The position numbers and the translations under genes were made by a program. DNA of 64,000 bases from Plantago ovata (lineage: Eukaryota; Streptophyta; Magnoliopsida; Lamiales; Plantaginaceae): the NCBI GenBank assembly GCA_028274465.1, contig CM051456.1:6821545-6885544 (forward strand), written 5' to 3'. The notes beneath the pieces are model-generated. The model did not search any database, was not told where the DNA came from, and worked only from the letters and a program-made list of their open reading frames with translations. Shown here piece after piece: positions 12,539 to 23,403 of this stretch (its first letter is position 1; every line of letters begins with the position of its first letter).

Positions 12539-12813
12539 TTACTTCCTCCATTTTATTTTTTAGTTACTTCCTAAATAATAAAAATTATCAATTTTAAAAA
12601 ATAATATTAAAAAATTAATTTGTATGAGTATTTTTAATTGTTAAAGGGTGATAAAGTATGATAGAGTGAAAAAATAGTTATAAAGAAGGAGAGATAAATA
12701 ATAAAAAATTGATAAGTAGGTTGAAAAACTTTACATATTTTTGGGTTAGGAAGTTTGTAATAGAACGCCCAAAATAGAAATTAGGAAGTTATTAATGAAA
12801 TGAAGGAAGTAAT
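12539..12813. mobile_element. Stowaway-like MITE
   Basis: It begins TTACTTCCTCCATTTTATTT and ends with the inverse of TTACTTCCTTCATTTCATTA. The interior is AT-rich with ATAAAAATTATCAATTTT on the left and an AATTGATAAG segment on the right. The same family, interrupted by another element, is at 38811-39990. It has no coding capacity. Confidence 0.75.
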
Positions 12814-12819
12814 TAATTA

Positions 12820-13560
12820 ATATAGTTTCTTCCTTAAACACGAATCAATTTAAAATTATACATTTAAAAAATATTAAAACTCTATGGAGTAATGTTTATT
12901 TCACCTTAAATTCAGTTTAGATAATTTCAAATCAATTTCTTTAAGTTCAGTTTAAGTTTGTTAAGTTCAATTTAAGATAAGTCTAGAGTTTTTTCAGGTG
13001 AATCAAATGGAGCGTACTATGAGAGGTCGACTTAATTTAGAGAAATTTTTACAAGAATCAAATATCGTCCCTTATAGGCGGCTTATATACTCCCTCCATT
13101 CCACGAGAAGATTTTCACTTCTCTCTTACAAGTACATTTTTTAAGAAAAATTGGTGAAAGCGTGGTATTATTTGATTAAAAATGAAAAAAATAAATTATA
13201 AATGGAGTATTGTTTGAATAAAATTCGAGAGAAAGTTAAAATCAAACTTAAATTTGTAGCTAAATGCTTATAGGATTATTTTGCAGCTTTTGGTGTAAAT
13301 GTGATACATCTAAATCCCAGAATTTTTCTTTTTCTGTTGTGCTCTAAGCTGCGATCTTATTTGCTACTAGTCTCACACAGACTACACCATGAAACTTCAA
13401 TGCCTTTTTCACATTCACAAGGCTTACAATTGTTACAACAGAAACAGAAACAGCAACAGCAACAAAAAAAACTGAAACACAAAAACTACACTTCAACACC
13501 AACCATCAACCTGATGTACAAATTTGCTGGTCCTTACATCTTAGGATAACATGAATCTTG
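12820..13560. other. Intergenic DNA between ATG4 and the permease
   Basis: No gene is seen. A fragment beginning ATACTCCCTCCATTCCACGAG at about 13089 and fading near 13205 (AAATGGAGTAT) looks like a degenerate MITE of the TACTCCCTCCG type. The 3'UTR of the permease probably occupies the last few hundred bases. Confidence 0.35.
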
Positions 13561-13564
13561 GTAC

Positions 13565-15618
13565 TTAATAGCTAGTCTTGAATGGCTTGTAAACCTTGAG
13601 ATCAAGAATCACTCCAGCCACCGAACCAGCAGCCGCAGCAAGCGAGATAACAAGACAACCCATGCTTAACATCTGTAGGCAGATCCATTTAGTACTCCAC
13701 TTTGGAATCTTCTTTTGTGCAATGTACATTTCGACAGGGAAATAAACGGTCAAAGGCCAGAACCCGAACGCTCCCAGAATCCCCACCACGTCGTTGAAGA
13801 AAGGCAAGAGCATTGATATGACAGTGGTTAGGATCACAAATGCAGTTCTCCAGACTAGGCGGAAAGAGTTGAGGCGGTATGGCTCCTGCAGACCTGGAAT
13901 TGGAATTTCAATGTCTTTGGTGATGAATTCACTGTCAGGCCACTTGGCATTTGCATTTTTCTCGATGAAGGCGAAAAGTGGCTGGCAGTAAACTTGATAT
14001 GCTCCGACTAGGTGGATCACAATGGCAGCATTCGCAATGTCAAGAAGCCAGAAGGGGTTGTAGAATCCAAATCCTGTTAAAAGGTTTCCTGGTGCATGGT
14101 CTCCAAATGCGGCATATCCCAGACAACCGCAAAGCATGTAGAAAACAGTTGTCACGCAAGTGCTGATAAGAGACGCTTTCTTCATTGTTTTAGACTCTGC
14201 TGGTGGGGATTTCACTGTGTCCTGTTTTAGCACAGACATGAAATCTAATTTAGTATTGTAAACACGAGAGTGGCCTTGCTGCCACGATCTGGTGAAATTT
14301 TAGCTCGTTGTTGATTCAGTTATCATAGATAAAAGAAAAGGGCTACAAGCTCTAGTAGCAAATAATATGCAGTATAACTTAATAGCTAACAAAACAGCAA
14401 AACCTGATAAGTTGCTTTAGAGAAAAATTACCTGAATCTCGATAAGGATGATTGAAAATGAGTACGCGAAAGCTATGTCCCCGAGAGCTTGGAAACTTCG
14501 CCATATTTTTTGAGTCTCAGTCACAGCTCCAATGCTTATTCCAGTGAGACTGCCTTTGATTGCACCGTTCGCTGTAAACAAGATATGTTTTCAGCTTATG
14601 ATTCATAAAATTCCCAACAACTTAAAATTAAGCAAAAGTGATGGCACTGAATGTGAACCTGCTACTTGCGCAATGCCAAGGCCTAGGCCGATAGATGAGT
14701 ATGTGAAGGACATGACAGCAGCAACGATCGAGAGCCACCATATCTGATCAAAGTCTGGAATTTGCGAAAACAAGATTTGTGTGATGCCAAATGCTATCAT
14801 GTACGGGTTGCTGGACACATGGCACGGATCCTCCTTTCCATTCTCGTGGAAACAGTTCGATCTTTTGATAGCCCTGTTACATAAACTCTAGTTAGAATAC
14901 AAATCAACAACTATCATAGAACTTAGCAAGTTCAGTATCAGTGTGCATAAACTTACATCATGCTAATAGATGATGCAATAGTGTAACCAATGGCTACTCC
15001 GAAGATATTAATATACTGAATAAGCCCACATAACTTCATTTTGGATTCACCTGAAACCAATCAGATAATACATTATGTTAGAAAAGTTCAAGATTTCAAT
15101 ATTTTCATGAAGTTTGGAGTACTGTGTGGAGTTGAAGTACCAAGGTTGGAGCGGACAGCATCCATGTAAGTATAGTTTCTCTTGCCAAACAAAGGATCAC
15201 CCGTACGGTAGCAATCAGCAAGGAGAGTGGAGGTGTAGTAAATCACGAATGCGAATAGGAACATGACAGTTGGACCAGCAACCCATCCAAGCTGGGCTAT
15301 TGCCCATGCCAGGGAAAGGACTCCTGACCCTATCACCGCGGTTATAATATGTGCACTTGCAGTCCATACGTTCCCTAGAACAAAAACAAAAATTAGCTTA
15401 TTATCAGTTTTTCGACTTTAACAAGTTTGTCAGTACTGCTCAAGTACTAAAGAAACTACAGGTAGAAATGCATAAGTACCTGTTCTTTGAGGTCGTCCAT
15501 CATCATCGACAGCCTTGGAGCAATACTGCTGCTGTGGCATAGCAACTGAGATGTCGTAAATCTGGCCGTTGTTGTGGTGGTGGTGGTGTTGGTTGTTGGT
15601 GGCAGTGCCCTCTCCCAT
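13565..15618 (-). CDS. AAP-type amino acid permease
   Basis: This is a proton-coupled amino-acid importer of the plasma membrane (AAAP superfamily, AAP subfamily). Six exons are inferred: 15480-15618, 15141-15374, 14957-15050, 14659-14873, 14432-14571 and 13565-14221, giving 492 residues, the usual AAP length. The ATG at 15618 (MGEGTATNN) is preferred because nothing upstream in frame is an ATG. Family landmarks are TASAHIITAVIGSGVLSLAW in the first membrane segment, AQLGWVAGP, SNCFHENGKEDPC in an extracellular loop, IPDFDQIWWLSIVAAVMSF, and GYAAFGDHAPGNLLTGFGFY. About eleven membrane segments are expected from the hydrophobic runs. The N terminus has a His-rich stretch. The AAP2/AAP3/AAP4 group is likely, but I cannot pick a member. 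Confidence 0.93.
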
Positions 15619-15745
15619 CTTCTCTACTACAAAAGCCAATTCAAAAATGTAAACTCAAACTTGAATCTAGCACACTAGACCAATTGGAAATGCAAGTGAT
15701 CAATGAAGTAAGAAACTGAGTATACAATGAGAGAAGGCATGCAGG

Positions 15746-15755
15746 GTATTTATAG
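15746..15755 (-). promoter_or_regulatory. Candidate TATA box for the permease gene
   Basis: Minus strand CTATAAATACC lies about 130 bases upstream of the permease ATG and fits a TATA box with a start near 15720. A second candidate, CTATATAAGC, lies at about 16152-16161 and would imply a longer leader. Confidence 0.5.
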
Positions 15756-15799
15756 CCAGTTCCTAAAGACTATATGATATTTTCCTGTCCCAATACTTA

Positions 15800-18700
15800 T
15801 TCACTTTCATCATTTCAATCAAATCACCATAACAACTTTCCGCATGTCAACGCGCACCCTAACATGCACAAACGAACATTTGTCGCATAAGGGCTGCGTA
15901 ACATCACATTCATGTTATGAATGTCGCATTATTGTGGGATCGTTTGGCTTGAGTTTCAACAGTTAAGTTTCTAAAAATAGAATCGAAATCGAAATGTACC
16001 TGAATTATAAGGTACTTAGGAGCCCTCTACCTCAGAATGAGGATTGACAAGTATATATACAATGAGGGGATTATTTGCTACACAATAGAGAAGTGATGAG
16101 ATGAGATTATAAGCAACTGCTGCACATTTTTTCTGCATGGACTAGCCCTGCTTATATAGAGAAATAATTAGTGGGAAATAGTTTACTGTGCAAACCACTA
16201 ATGGTATGAAATGTTATTGTATTTCAAGAAAAGGTCACTTTTGTACGTGTGAGCTTCTCTTCCATCGTTTTCTAAAGGCATATTGTTGTCTTTGGCATCT
16301 TTGATTATTATTGAATCTTTGAACATTTGAATGAACACAAGATGCAGTCAACTTTTCCAAGAATATTAAATCATATCAGCAGTGTTGCATAAGTTGCTTA
16401 ATTAGGTATTTAGTCACTTTGAACATTTGGTTAAAGACCATGTTTTTAAAGCTAGAGATTTTGAGATAATATCTGCACTCAAAGGCCCAAACACAGGTCA
16501 GAAAATGATGGGACATAGTACAACAGGTCAGGATTAGATCTCAGATGTAGAATTGATGGTTCATATGCATTTTGTTGTCTGATAAGTCAAAATCTGCAGT
16601 ATTGAAATGAGATCTATTTTCTCTAAATGTCTGAGATGAAAAAGATGAATTCATCATATGATCTTGGATGAACAACAATAAATGTTCCCCCACCACTCAC
16701 ATGATATTGTCAAACCCCTCAAACAAATTAAAATCTCCCACTTTCAATGGTGCTCTTTAACTTGGCCTTCCTGGTTTTAGGTACACTCAAGTACCCTCAT
16801 TTCAACTCACACTTATCTCATGCATGTTACTCTACATTTCATATCAATATTCTTTACAACACTACCTATTAGTAATTTGTTGAGTGCATGTTAGCCTTAT
16901 TAGGAGTGTGACACTATTCTTAATTTGTTGGTGAGAAAGAGGACTAGTTAGGCACATATGCCACTTGTTTAGTCCTGCAACTTGAAAGTTGAACAGTCAG
17001 AATCTACCATGGACGTTGCTGTAATCTTTGTTTACAAGTTCATCAGAGTGGAAATTCATGTAGCTGCAACAGAAACTCGAACCACGATAGAAATACATCT
17101 CATTAAAAAACTTGAACTTATAAAAAAGAACAAGAACGAATTTAATTATAGATCTCAAATCTTTCATTTGTCTCATTCTGTACAATAATACCATGTGATT
17201 ATGTGAACCGTATGTTGGAGAAAAAAATAAGTATGATTACAAGAAGGTCTATGATGACTGGGTACTACTGTTCTTCACATTGTCTCTTTTCTTTAATTTC
17301 CACTCTCTCACTATTCTGGAACTTTTTGAAGAACGGCCTAAATTCCAAAAATGTACAATATTATAATAATGGAGTTGATAAGAGCCACAGGTAGTTGGAT
17401 CATAAGCTATCATTTCCAAGCATTTTGGGGCATTATTATAGTAACTTAATGGCTTAATGCAAAGAACCAGATACTAAACTTTTCTCTTTTGATCATCATC
17501 ACCATGTAAAGTAATTAATTAAGCCTATGGTGTTGGAAGATGCTGATACTCTTACATATAAACCATTCCTTTTAAGTGATCACTCACAAAGTTGCTTAAT
17601 TTCTTCTGCTCTTAATTATAAAGTTAAAAATAATTGTTTTTAGACAAAAAACAGAGAATTTCATCTGACTCTTTATCTTTGCTATAAACTACCTGATGCT
17701 TTTTTTTTTTTTTTCTGGAAGTGGTGGGTGCTACTGTGTTTATTAGACATGAATGTATTTATTGCCTGCAAAAAATACCATACAGTAAGTCACACGAATG
17801 GAAGAACCTATTATATCAGAAGTCGTGATTTCTAATATCATTTCTCATCGTTCCTAGCTGTAATACTACTCCGGATTTGAGTGCTGAAACTGAAATAATA
17901 CCGATCATAATCATATAAAGTTACGTTACACAATTGAGTGTGTTAACAAATTTGTGCAGTATGTGTTGAAGAAAAGGTTATCCAGAGTGTTAAAAGCTCT
18001 CTAGATCAGTACCTTATTTTGTATGACAAAATCTAAGCAGCATCATATACCTATGGATGCTTGCTGCAGGCTATATGTAATGAACCTGGCCTGTTGAGAA
18101 CACACGCTTTCTAAGCAGATCCCACAAAATCTTTATCATCCAATGAAAATCTTAACATTAGGCTGACGAAGGTTCAATTCGAGCATGGTCTTCCTTCCAC
18201 GACACAGGAGCTAGACTTCTATAGGTCCTAAATCAACATCTACCTTATGATCTAATAGCTAATTCAGGGGAGACAGGCCTAAAAGTATGATTCTCCAACA
18301 GTGCTTGCATTCTGAAGCATATTTGTTGTCAGCTAGCAGCACTACCATGTATGTGTGTTGCAGGAACTACATAAAAAATGAAAAAAAAAAAAAAAATGGG
18401 AAGCAAATAACAGCAGATTATTTAACATGATTCTGCTAGCTAGTTGCATCAGTAGAGTGATCACTGATCAGTGTTCTAATTAACTTCTACTCGATCCTGA
18501 ATTCCTGATGAAACTTGTTAACAGGAAAAGCGATATCGTGAGTTATGGAGTTTGATCAGAGATGTAATGCATTGCCATCACATGCAAGTTAATATTATGT
18601 AGATATGGAGCAGAGGGAACCAGCGAATATCAGAGAAAAGCCCTGCTTATACAAACAGACTTGCTTCAGTATGTTGTATGTATCTGCACATATATTATGT

Positions 18701-19660
18701 ATGAACAGTTGAACACCTTCTTATAGATCAGTCTAATCCTCCAGTAAGTGCAATTGAAGATTCATCATAAAACTGGTGCATGATGACCATGAAGCTCAAA
18801 AGTTAGAGAACTGCACCGACAATTAATGTAGAATGCTAGTTTGAGTCTACACGATCCAATACAAACCAGAATCTCTGCCAATGATCAAGAAAGTCATGTT
18901 GAAAAGCACCGTTGAAGATGATCATGACCTGTGGCAAGAAAATGAATTTACTGAAAAGAAAAAAAATGATTTGAACTGCACAGCACAAGAAATGTAGAAT
19001 GCTAGTTTGAGTAATTTCTCCACGACCCAATGCATACACGAATCACACAATTTAACCATTATTACTTTAACAACCTAGCTAAAATGATTTGAAACAATAT
19101 AAAACAGACCTTTACTACCAACAGTGAGATCAGAACAAGAACTGCAGCAGATGATTGAAGTAAAAAGTAAAAAGTTTACTGTTTACATGCCTCGGGACCA
19201 TTAAAGACAGTGCTTATTTGTATCGTTCCAGATGCAGATGGAAGAAGTAGAACCAACATAATCAACAGACCACAACTCAATCCCTCACTGTCTGTGTTCA
19301 TCTAGTGTGCACTGCTTAAGCTGATGTACCATTTCTCGTCCCTTGTAAGTTGTTACTGATGTTCTTTTTCTTTTTCCCCGCGAATCATGATTGAGGTCAC
19401 ATAATCTAAGGTGATGTTTTATAGGATTTTGGGCAGAGTTTGTACATGTAGACGGATTTAAGCACAAAAGGCAAATGACAAGTTACAGATAAATTATCCA
19501 CAGGAATCCGTAAAAACAAATTCATTGGACCAATCCAATAACCTCAAATTCAACGTATTACATATCTCTTGCTCTATTACTATTTACTACTGCACTTGTT
19601 GACCCAGAAAAGAAGGTATGCATATAATGATATAAACAGATCTAACTACTATACTACTAC
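15800..19660. other. Gene-free intergenic stretch
   Basis: I find no supported gene. Visible structure is limited to homopolymer runs (T at about 17700-17714, A at about 18379-18396), and a short duplicated segment GTAGAATGCTAGTTTGAGT at about 18830 and 18994. Part of the left end is permease promoter. Small open frames (for example 16982-17188) lack coding features. Confidence 0.5.
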
Positions 19661-19676
19661 ATATATACTTCAATAT

Positions 19677-19856
19677 GTGAACCAATGCTATCTTGGAGGT
19701 GAGAAACATCCTGTGAGGACAAGCTAGCATGACAAAGAACTGTACAGCCTATTAGATTTCGTCGTTTGCATCAAGAACTCATTATTGTCAATGTTCTCTT
19801 CTATCATAGATGAGCTTCAGTGCACCTCCGCTCATAAAACCTCAAGAAGCTAAAGG
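19677..19856 (-). pseudogene. Decayed duplicate of the receptor-kinase 3' end
   Basis: This stretch aligns with the C-terminal end of the kinase gene at 20101-20276. Shared blocks are AATGCTATCTTGGA, CATCCTGTGAGGACAAG, TTCGTCG, and CCTCCGC(T/C)C(A/G)TAAAACCTCAAGAAG. It carries indels that destroy the frame. Flanking AT-rich text also looks related (19560-19680 versus 19965-20105). It is a remnant of a tandem duplication of the last roughly 60 codons plus 3' flank. Confidence 0.8.
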
Positions 19857-20110
19857 AAAAAAAAAAGAGAGAGAACTAGATTTTTTTTTAAAAAATCCAT
19901 CAAGAATCCCTAAGAATTTCATTCATCCAATACAATAAACTGAACTTCATATGTACATATTATATGTAACTTGCTCTATTATATACTTCTTCACTAGTCA
20001 CTACCCACAAAAGATGGTATAGATACTGTAGTAGTTAATATAAACAGTATACTATCACTTAAAAAATTCAATCAAACTACAACAGACAAATTCTTTTGTG
20101 TGAACAAATG

Positions 20111-22708
20111 CTATCTTGGACCTGAGACATCCTGTGAGGACAAGTGTGACAACGAACTGCACGAACTCGTAGTTTTCGTCGCTTGTTCTATGTGCATCAT
20201 CAGACCACTATTGGCGTTGTTATCTCCTGCCGTAGATGCTTCTGTGAACCTCCGCCCGTAAAACCTCAAGAAGTTCAAGGACTCGATCCTCGGCTCACAT
20301 AAGGGCATCCCACCTTCCAGCATACCGACAACATTAGTCATCGTAGGCCTGAAATTCGGGTCTTCATGCAAGCAAGACAAAGCAACCCGCACGAGTATCT
20401 CAGCTTCCTCCATTTGGACCCGACCTGTCAATCTCGGATCAACCAGATCCAAGTACCGTTTCTCCTCGTGCATTTGTAATGCAAACAGGGGAAAGTAGGC
20501 AACCCTGCTTCCAGATTCTCCAGATGAAGACGAAGAATGTGCATTGCTATCCGTTCCCGAGCTATCAGTTTGGCTCTGAGCAGTGGAATTCTTCTTCCCC
20601 CTAATGAGTTCTAAAAGAACCATTCCGTAACTATATACATCGGTCTTATCTGAAATAGCAGAGCTTGTAAGCCATTCAGGGGCTAAGTAGCCCCGTGTAC
20701 CCCTCATAGTCGTAAAGAAGCCTGATTGCTCCGGACTTAGAAGCTTCGAGAGCCCAAAGTCCGACATCTTCACTTGAAACTTGTCGTTGAGAAGAATATT
20801 CTCTGGCTTGATGTCACAATGTATGATCTTGTTCTCACACCCCGAATGCAAATACGCTAAACCCCTCGCTGTACCAAGCGCAACCTCATATCTCTCCTTC
20901 CATTCAAGAACAGGCTTACCCCGAAAAAGGGTACGATCCAATGACCCACGGTTCATGTACTCGTAGACTAGAAACCTCTGTCCTTCATAAGCACAGAAAC
21001 CTTTCAATCTAACCAAATTGACATGATGAATTTTCCCAATAACTGCAATCTCGGTTAAAAATTCCCTTCTCCCCTGTGCTCCCAAACATGTTATCTTCTT
21101 CACTGCTACATCTGTTCCATCATCAAGTGTCCCTTTATAAACCGTCCCAAATCCACCAGACCCTATCCGTGTCCTAAAATCCCCGGTTGCAGCAACCAAC
21201 TCCTTATACTCAAACCTCACAGGCAAACCAGGAATCGCAATGTACTCTATATCCTCCTCATCTCCCGAGGAATAAGCTTTCGACTTCCATTTCGCAGCCT
21301 TCGCCAGTCGCTTCCTTCTCTGAATCCGCCAAACCAGATAAGCAATAATCGCAATCAATATAACTCCTGATGACGGTAACAAAACTGCCGCCACTATCGG
21401 GAAATCAGATCCTTTCCTCCCAGCATCCCCAACCACCACCATTTTCACATACCCCAACCGATTCACATCATCCCTGGAACTCGATTTCGTGAACAACGAG
21501 CCTAATTGACCTCTAATCGCATAACACGAACCCGTATTCTCACTAAAGAAAACTCCCAAGCATGAACAGTTCCTCGTGCACATACCCTGGCAAGCAGATA
21601 TATTAACATTCCGCATAACAGGCTCCACAAAACCATTCGAAAAATACTCCAAATCACTCCTCAAACTCAAGTACTCAACCTCATCAGAACTACTATCACA
21701 ACCACCTGGTAGAGCCAGAGAACCATCTACCGGGACGCAGTTGCCGTTACTCGACCTCTGGTTCACATTAAACGCGGAACACAAACACGAATGTCCGTTC
21801 GAATTACCTCCACCAGTACAAACACCTAGCTGCCCACAAACATAAGGAACTCGACAACCATCGGCAGGACTATCAAACTCCTCGTTTATCGATCTTCCCG
21901 CAGAGTTATACGTGAAGACCTTAATCACTCCGTCCTGATCCATCTTCATGTATCGAAAACTTGACGAATTCGCCAAGTTAACCCTAATCACAATATCCTC
22001 ACCATTTTGTCCCATCAAATACACACCTGTGTCACTCACACTCATGTACCCCACCGCGAAATTCGTGTCAATATGCGCCCTCGGTTCCATCGAAAGCTTC
22101 CAGTAGTCCATCCCTTTCCACTGAAACAGAGCATCACTCTCACCAACCAACATCCTGTAATCACCTTCAGACAAGTCCCCATCGTCCACAGAAGAAACCA
22201 AGAAGCTCCCAGTCCTCAGCCTCTGTCCCGCCAAAATCACATCAGTGGCGTGATCAAAACTCTCCCACACGAAATTCCCAGACCCATCAACCAGGACCAA
22301 GTTCCCGGACTCCAGTAACTGCATAGACGAGATGGGCGAGAGAGTGCTGGGCGTTGACCAAATCGGGTGCTCTGTATGGTTGAAGAGGACGAGTCCTTGG
22401 GTGGTGAAAGTGAGCTTGGAGGATCTGGAAACAGGGGTGTTGCGATTGGCGGACCAGACGATTTGGTTGGAGAGGACATGGATGATGACGAAGTAGAAGG
22501 ATTCTATGCCGGGGCGGGCGTTGGTGATTCGGGCCTGGAAGGTGTTGTTTTGGGAAGAGAGGAAAGCTCCGGGGCCGAAGTTGTCGACGTAGTGGGCGTA
22601 GGTGGCGGTGAAGTTAGGGGTGATGGAAGTGAGGGAGAGGCGGCCGGAGAGGGTGAGGGAAGGGGAGAGGAAGAGGAGGAGGATGAGGTTGAGGAAGTAG
22701 CCGCCCAT
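20111..22708 (-). CDS. G-type lectin S-receptor-like Ser/Thr kinase (non-RD), intronless
   Basis: This is a plasma-membrane receptor kinase of 865 residues in one exon. In order: signal peptide (about 1-21); bulb-type lectin domain (about 35-165, with IVWSANRNTPV and LLESGNLVLVDGSGNFVWESFDHATD); an EGF/Cys-rich segment (about 285-325); a PAN/apple-like region (about 360-425, several Cys); a membrane segment about 436-460; and the kinase domain about 512-800. The Gly loop is 516-521 (GSGGFG), the Lys K537, and DFG 650-652. The catalytic loop reads HCDIKPEN (630-637), with Cys in place of Arg, so it is a non-RD kinase. A Ser/Asp-rich insert of about 25 residues (about 708-733) interrupts the C lobe. 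It resembles Arabidopsis At5g35370-like SD2-type kinases. The ligand is unknown. Confidence 0.95.
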   Translation of the reverse strand: MGGYFLNLILLLFLSPSLTLSGRLSLTSITPNFTATYAHYVDNFGPGAFLSSQNNTFQARITNARPGIESFYFVIIHVLSNQIVWSANRNTPVSRSSKLTFTTQGLVLFNHTEHPIWSTPSTLSPISSMQLLESGNLVLVDGSGNFVWESFDHATDVILAGQRLRTGSFLVSSVDDGDLSEGDYRMLVGESDALFQWKGMDYWKLSMEPRAHIDTNFAVGYMSVSDTGVYLMGQNGEDIVIRVNLANSSSFRYMKMDQDGVIKVFTYNSAGRSINEEFDSPADGCRVPYVCGQLGVCTGGGNSNGHSCLCSAFNVNQRSSNGNCVPVDGSLALPGGCDSSSDEVEYLSLRSDLEYFSNGFVEPVMRNVNISACQGMCTRNCSCLGVFFSENTGSCYAIRGQLGSLFTKSSSRDDVNRLGYVKMVVVGDAGRKGSDFPIVAAVLLPSSGVILIAIIAYLVWRIQRRKRLAKAAKWKSKAYSSGDEEDIEYIAIPGLPVRFEYKELVAATGDFRTRIGSGGFGTVYKGTLDDGTDVAVKKITCLGAQGRREFLTEIAVIGKIHHVNLVRLKGFCAYEGQRFLVYEYMNRGSLDRTLFRGKPVLEWKERYEVALGTARGLAYLHSGCENKIIHCDIKPENILLNDKFQVKMSDFGLSKLLSPEQSGFFTTMRGTRGYLAPEWLTSSAISDKTDVYSYGMVLLELIRGKKNSTAQSQTDSSGTDSNAHSSSSSGESGSRVAYFPLFALQMHEEKRYLDLVDPRLTGRVQMEEAEILVRVALSCLHEDPNFRPTMTNVVGMLEGGMPLCEPRIESLNFLRFYGRRFTEASTAGDNNANSGLMMHIEQATKTTSSCSSLSHLSSQDVSGPR

Positions 22709-22719
22709 GAGGAGGTGGT

Positions 22720-23310
22720 TTGAAAATGGTGGATGAAAATGGAGTGTTTGGTTGGTGGTAGTAGTAGTAGTAGTATAATTAGCATCGTCAGTAGTTTATT
22801 GACTAACTTACTTGTGTGTGTTCTTAATTTTCCGGGAATGGAGTTGAATGAATTATGGATTAATTCAATGCTGTGGGGCTGAGTTGACCTGGTGTGATAG
22901 TGACTGTGCGCCGGTGGGTAATGGGGCCCACCCCAGGTATGGGTTTCATGCGGCCGCGAGGATACGGTTGTTGTGGTGGACTGCTGGTGGTGGTACAGTG
23001 TCATGAGTCGGCTAACTGCTTTCTTCAATTGTCTGTCTTCATCCATTTACTAAAGAAAGACCGACTATTATTTGATGGGGCCATGGGAGTATTATTGTGA
23101 TTTGTATAGGATTTTCTATTTTTGTTCACTTTTTTAACAAGGAAAAAATAAAAAATACACCCGCAAAAAGTTAGATCAGTTCATTAAAATGGAGGATAAC
23201 ATGCTTTCTCAGTCCAATTTGTAATTTGATTTCATCAACCCGTCAAGTATATATAATCCCAAAGGGTAACGGCGGCAGATTATCAACATCATAAAAATAA
23301 TAATAATAAT
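22720..23310. other. Upstream region of the receptor kinase
   Basis: No gene is seen. The region contains a short trinucleotide run (GTAGTAGTAGTAGTA near 22758) and an (AAT)n run at about 23298-23316. It presumably includes the promoter and 5'UTR of the kinase; I see no decisive TATA box. Confidence 0.4.
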
Positions 23311-23335
23311 AATAATGCGTAATGTTTTATTCTTT

Positions 23336-23386
23336 TGAGAATTGAACCTATAACTTGTCTAACCAACTGAGCTGGACCTCATTGGT
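23336..23386 (-). mobile_element. Minimal tRNA-like retroposed insert with 17-bp target duplication
   Basis: The 51-bp insert is flanked by perfect copies of GTAATGTTTTATTCTTT at 23319-23335 and 23387-23403. Read on the minus strand it is tRNA-like: GGTCCAGCTCAGTTGGTTAG (A-box region) followed by GGTTCAATTC (B-box region) and a short A tail. It is therefore a tRNA-derived SINE or tRNA retropseudogene with no body sequence. Confidence 0.85.
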
Positions 23387-23403
23387 GTAATGTTTTATTC
23401 TTT

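Noticed and set aside
16982..17394. Possible small genes in the long intergenic gap
   Set aside because: Open frames occur on both strands over the same bases, with no splice support, promoter or recognisable domain.
22367..22723. Long plus-strand open frame rich in Gly/Glu
   Set aside because: It is antisense to the signal-peptide and lectin part of the receptor kinase; its composition follows from the opposite strand.
23336..23386. Functional tRNA gene
   Set aside because: It is too short for a full tRNA, lacks complete stems, and the flanking 17-bp duplications show it is a retroposed fragment.
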